Source: Candidatus Gallimonas intestinigallinarum (GTDB taxonomy: Bacteria > Bacillota_A > Clostridia > Christensenellales > Borkfalkiaceae). Taken from it: a DNA stretch of 7,118 nucleotides. Position numbers and translations under genes: made by a program. Where the stretch lies: NCBI GenBank assembly GCA_019116405.1, contig DXBS01000068.1:1-7118 (forward strand), in the 5' to 3' direction. Below are positions 6,387-7,118 of this stretch, piece after piece; position 1 is the stretch's first letter; each line of letters opens with the position of its first letter. The notes beneath the pieces were generated by a model. That model was given only the letters and a program-made list of their open reading frames with translations. It was not told the DNA's origin and did no database searches.

Positions 6387-7118
6387 TTATACATTGCCCC
6401 TTCGTCTGATTTTGGCTGAAAACCAGCGATTGGGGAGAGATTGGGGAGTAAAAGGGGAGTAAAAAACGCCCGCCATAGGCTGCAAGGCGTAATTTACTTT
6501 TTCCGCTTCCCTTAGTTGAAACTCCTCGGAATAGTGCGTGTAAACGGTGGAAGTGATCGTACCCGTCAGGGAATGCCCCACCCAGATGCTGACGACTTCG
6601 CCGGCCACGCCGCACTCTTTGCAGCGGCTGACATATGTATGGCGCAGTTCGTGAACATGGTGATCGGACAGTACCCGTTTGATGGTCGAGGCGATCGTCC
6701 GCGTGTTGGTGGTGCGCGCCTTTTCAAAGTCGATGAGCGGCAGAACTTTCCGCGCCATCGGCGTAAAGGGCGCACGCCGCAAAACGACGTCCTGCCCCAG
6801 CCGCTCTTTGCTCGTTTCGATCTCCAGCCACTTGTCGTCTATGACGCGCATGGTCGCAAGTTCGCTCTGCCGCATCCCGAAGTAAAGGAGAGCCAGAATC
6901 GCGTCTGTGGCGGCGTTATCCTTATTCTCGCGGCAGTAACGCACCAGCTTCGCCTCTTCCTCGTAGGTGAGCGCGCTGCCCTTCTTGGTCTGATAGCGGG
7001 GCAACACGACCTTCGCCATCGGGGAGGGGATCTTGTAATCGTCCGCCGCCACGTCGAAGATACAGCGCAGAAGGTCTGCAAGTTTTTCCGCTGTGCGGTG
7101 CTTGCCCTCTTTGACAAA
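6387..7118 (-). CDS. Tyrosine recombinase (phage-type integrase), C-terminal catalytic domain; N-terminus outside window
   Basis: The - strand frame is open from the window edge (FVKEGKHRTAEKLADLL...) to TAA at 6387-6389, giving 243 visible residues; the GTG at 7052 is internal. The catalytic set is complete: Arg83 in FGMRQSEL, a candidate beta-hairpin Lys104 in ETSKERLG, His156 and Arg159 in HELRHTY, His182 in WVGHS, and nucleophile Tyr193 in TVYTHYS (codon 6540-6542). About 50 residues follow the tyrosine, including a proline-rich FYSPFTPQSLPN tail; the DNA for this tail carries the right-hand TTGGGG repeats. The missing part should hold the core-binding and arm-binding domains of a roughly 400-residue enzyme. 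The gene points toward the tRNA-Gln 3' fragment and ends 55 bp from it, the usual place for an integrase that uses that site. It looks functional as far as visible. Confidence 0.93.
   Translation of the reverse strand, partial: FVKEGKHRTAEKLADLLRCIFDVAADDYKIPSPMAKVVLPRYQTKKGSALTYEEEAKLVRYCRENKDNAATDAILALLYFGMRQSELATMRVIDDKWLEIETSKERLGQDVVLRRAPFTPMARKVLPLIDFEKARTTNTRTIASTIKRVLSDHHVHELRHTYVSRCKECGVAGEVVSIWVGHSLTGTITSTVYTHYSEEFQLREAEKVNYALQPMAGVFYSPFTPQSLPNRWFSAKIRRRGNV
6430..6457 (+). repeat. Three direct TTGGGGAG-type repeats right of the tRNA fragment, inside the integrase 3' end
   Basis: TTGGGGAG at 6430 and 6441, and the variant AAGGGGAG at 6452, are spaced exactly 11 bases apart, in the same orientation as the trio at 6173-6202. 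They encode part of the SPFTPQSLPN tail on the - strand. Likely arm-type recombinase sites embedded in coding sequence; this is inference. Confidence 0.5.

Noticed and set aside
6173..6457. CRISPR-like array from the TTGGGGA repeats
   Set aside because: The repeats are only 6-9 bases, with 10-14-base steps and no spacers.
6271..6615. A 114-residue - strand frame containing AGVAGFEPTNDGV
   Set aside because: The AGFEPTNDGVR-like peptide is the well-known spurious product of reading a tRNA gene antisense; the rest overlaps the integrase in another frame.

Overview
The window looks like a piece of a moderately GC-rich Firmicutes genome, most likely a carbohydrate-degrading gut or rumen clostridium. 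The signs are purine-rich Shine-Dalgarno sites (GGAGGAG, AAGGAG), an extended -10 promoter (TGCTATAAT), a clostridial-type tRNA-Gln 3' half, and a dense glycoside hydrolase operon. Species cannot be named from the sequence. Sampled GC is about 65% in the hydrolase genes and about 45% in the ATPase gene, counted by eye on 60-base stretches.

Left part (2-4197, + strand): a tight three-gene operon. First is the C-terminal part of a large modular glycoside hydrolase: the end of a GH43 propeller, a beta-sandwich, a CBM6-like module and a second LamG/CBM66-like beta-sandwich. After 9 nt comes a complete 577-residue GH2 enzyme, and 17 nt later a complete 291-residue single-domain GH43 enzyme. The last two have no signal peptide. 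The large protein carries the binding modules expected of an enzyme acting on polymer, so a plausible division of labour is polymer attack by the modular protein and oligosaccharide trimming in the cytoplasm. The substrate (arabinan, arabinoxylan or arabinogalactan type) cannot be fixed.

Middle (4198-4862): directly after the GH43 stop codon, and in the same frame, lies the C-terminal third or half of a radical SAM protein of the SplB/spore-photoproduct-lyase-like type. It lacks the cysteine cluster and is a remnant. An AT-rich intergenic region follows, with an 18-nt-arm palindrome that ends next to the promoter of the next gene.

Right-centre (4863-6098, + strand): an independently transcribed AAA_14/DUF4143 ATPase of 411 residues with intact Walker A and B motifs and a C-terminal domain with nuclease-fold-like residues.

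Right part (6099-7118): a recombination site. The 3' half of tRNA-Gln(CTG), starting in the anticodon loop and ending in CCA, has no tRNA 5' half beside it. It is followed by a strong terminator and then, on the - strand, by a tyrosine recombinase that runs off the window. Three TTGGGG-type direct repeats lie on each side of the tRNA fragment at roughly helical spacing. This looks like an attP, or a junction between tandem elements, rather than an ordinary tRNA/integrase boundary. The ATPase, and possibly the genes left of it, may therefore be cargo of an integrative element. I see no clearly new multi-gene system; the att region is the most interesting part.
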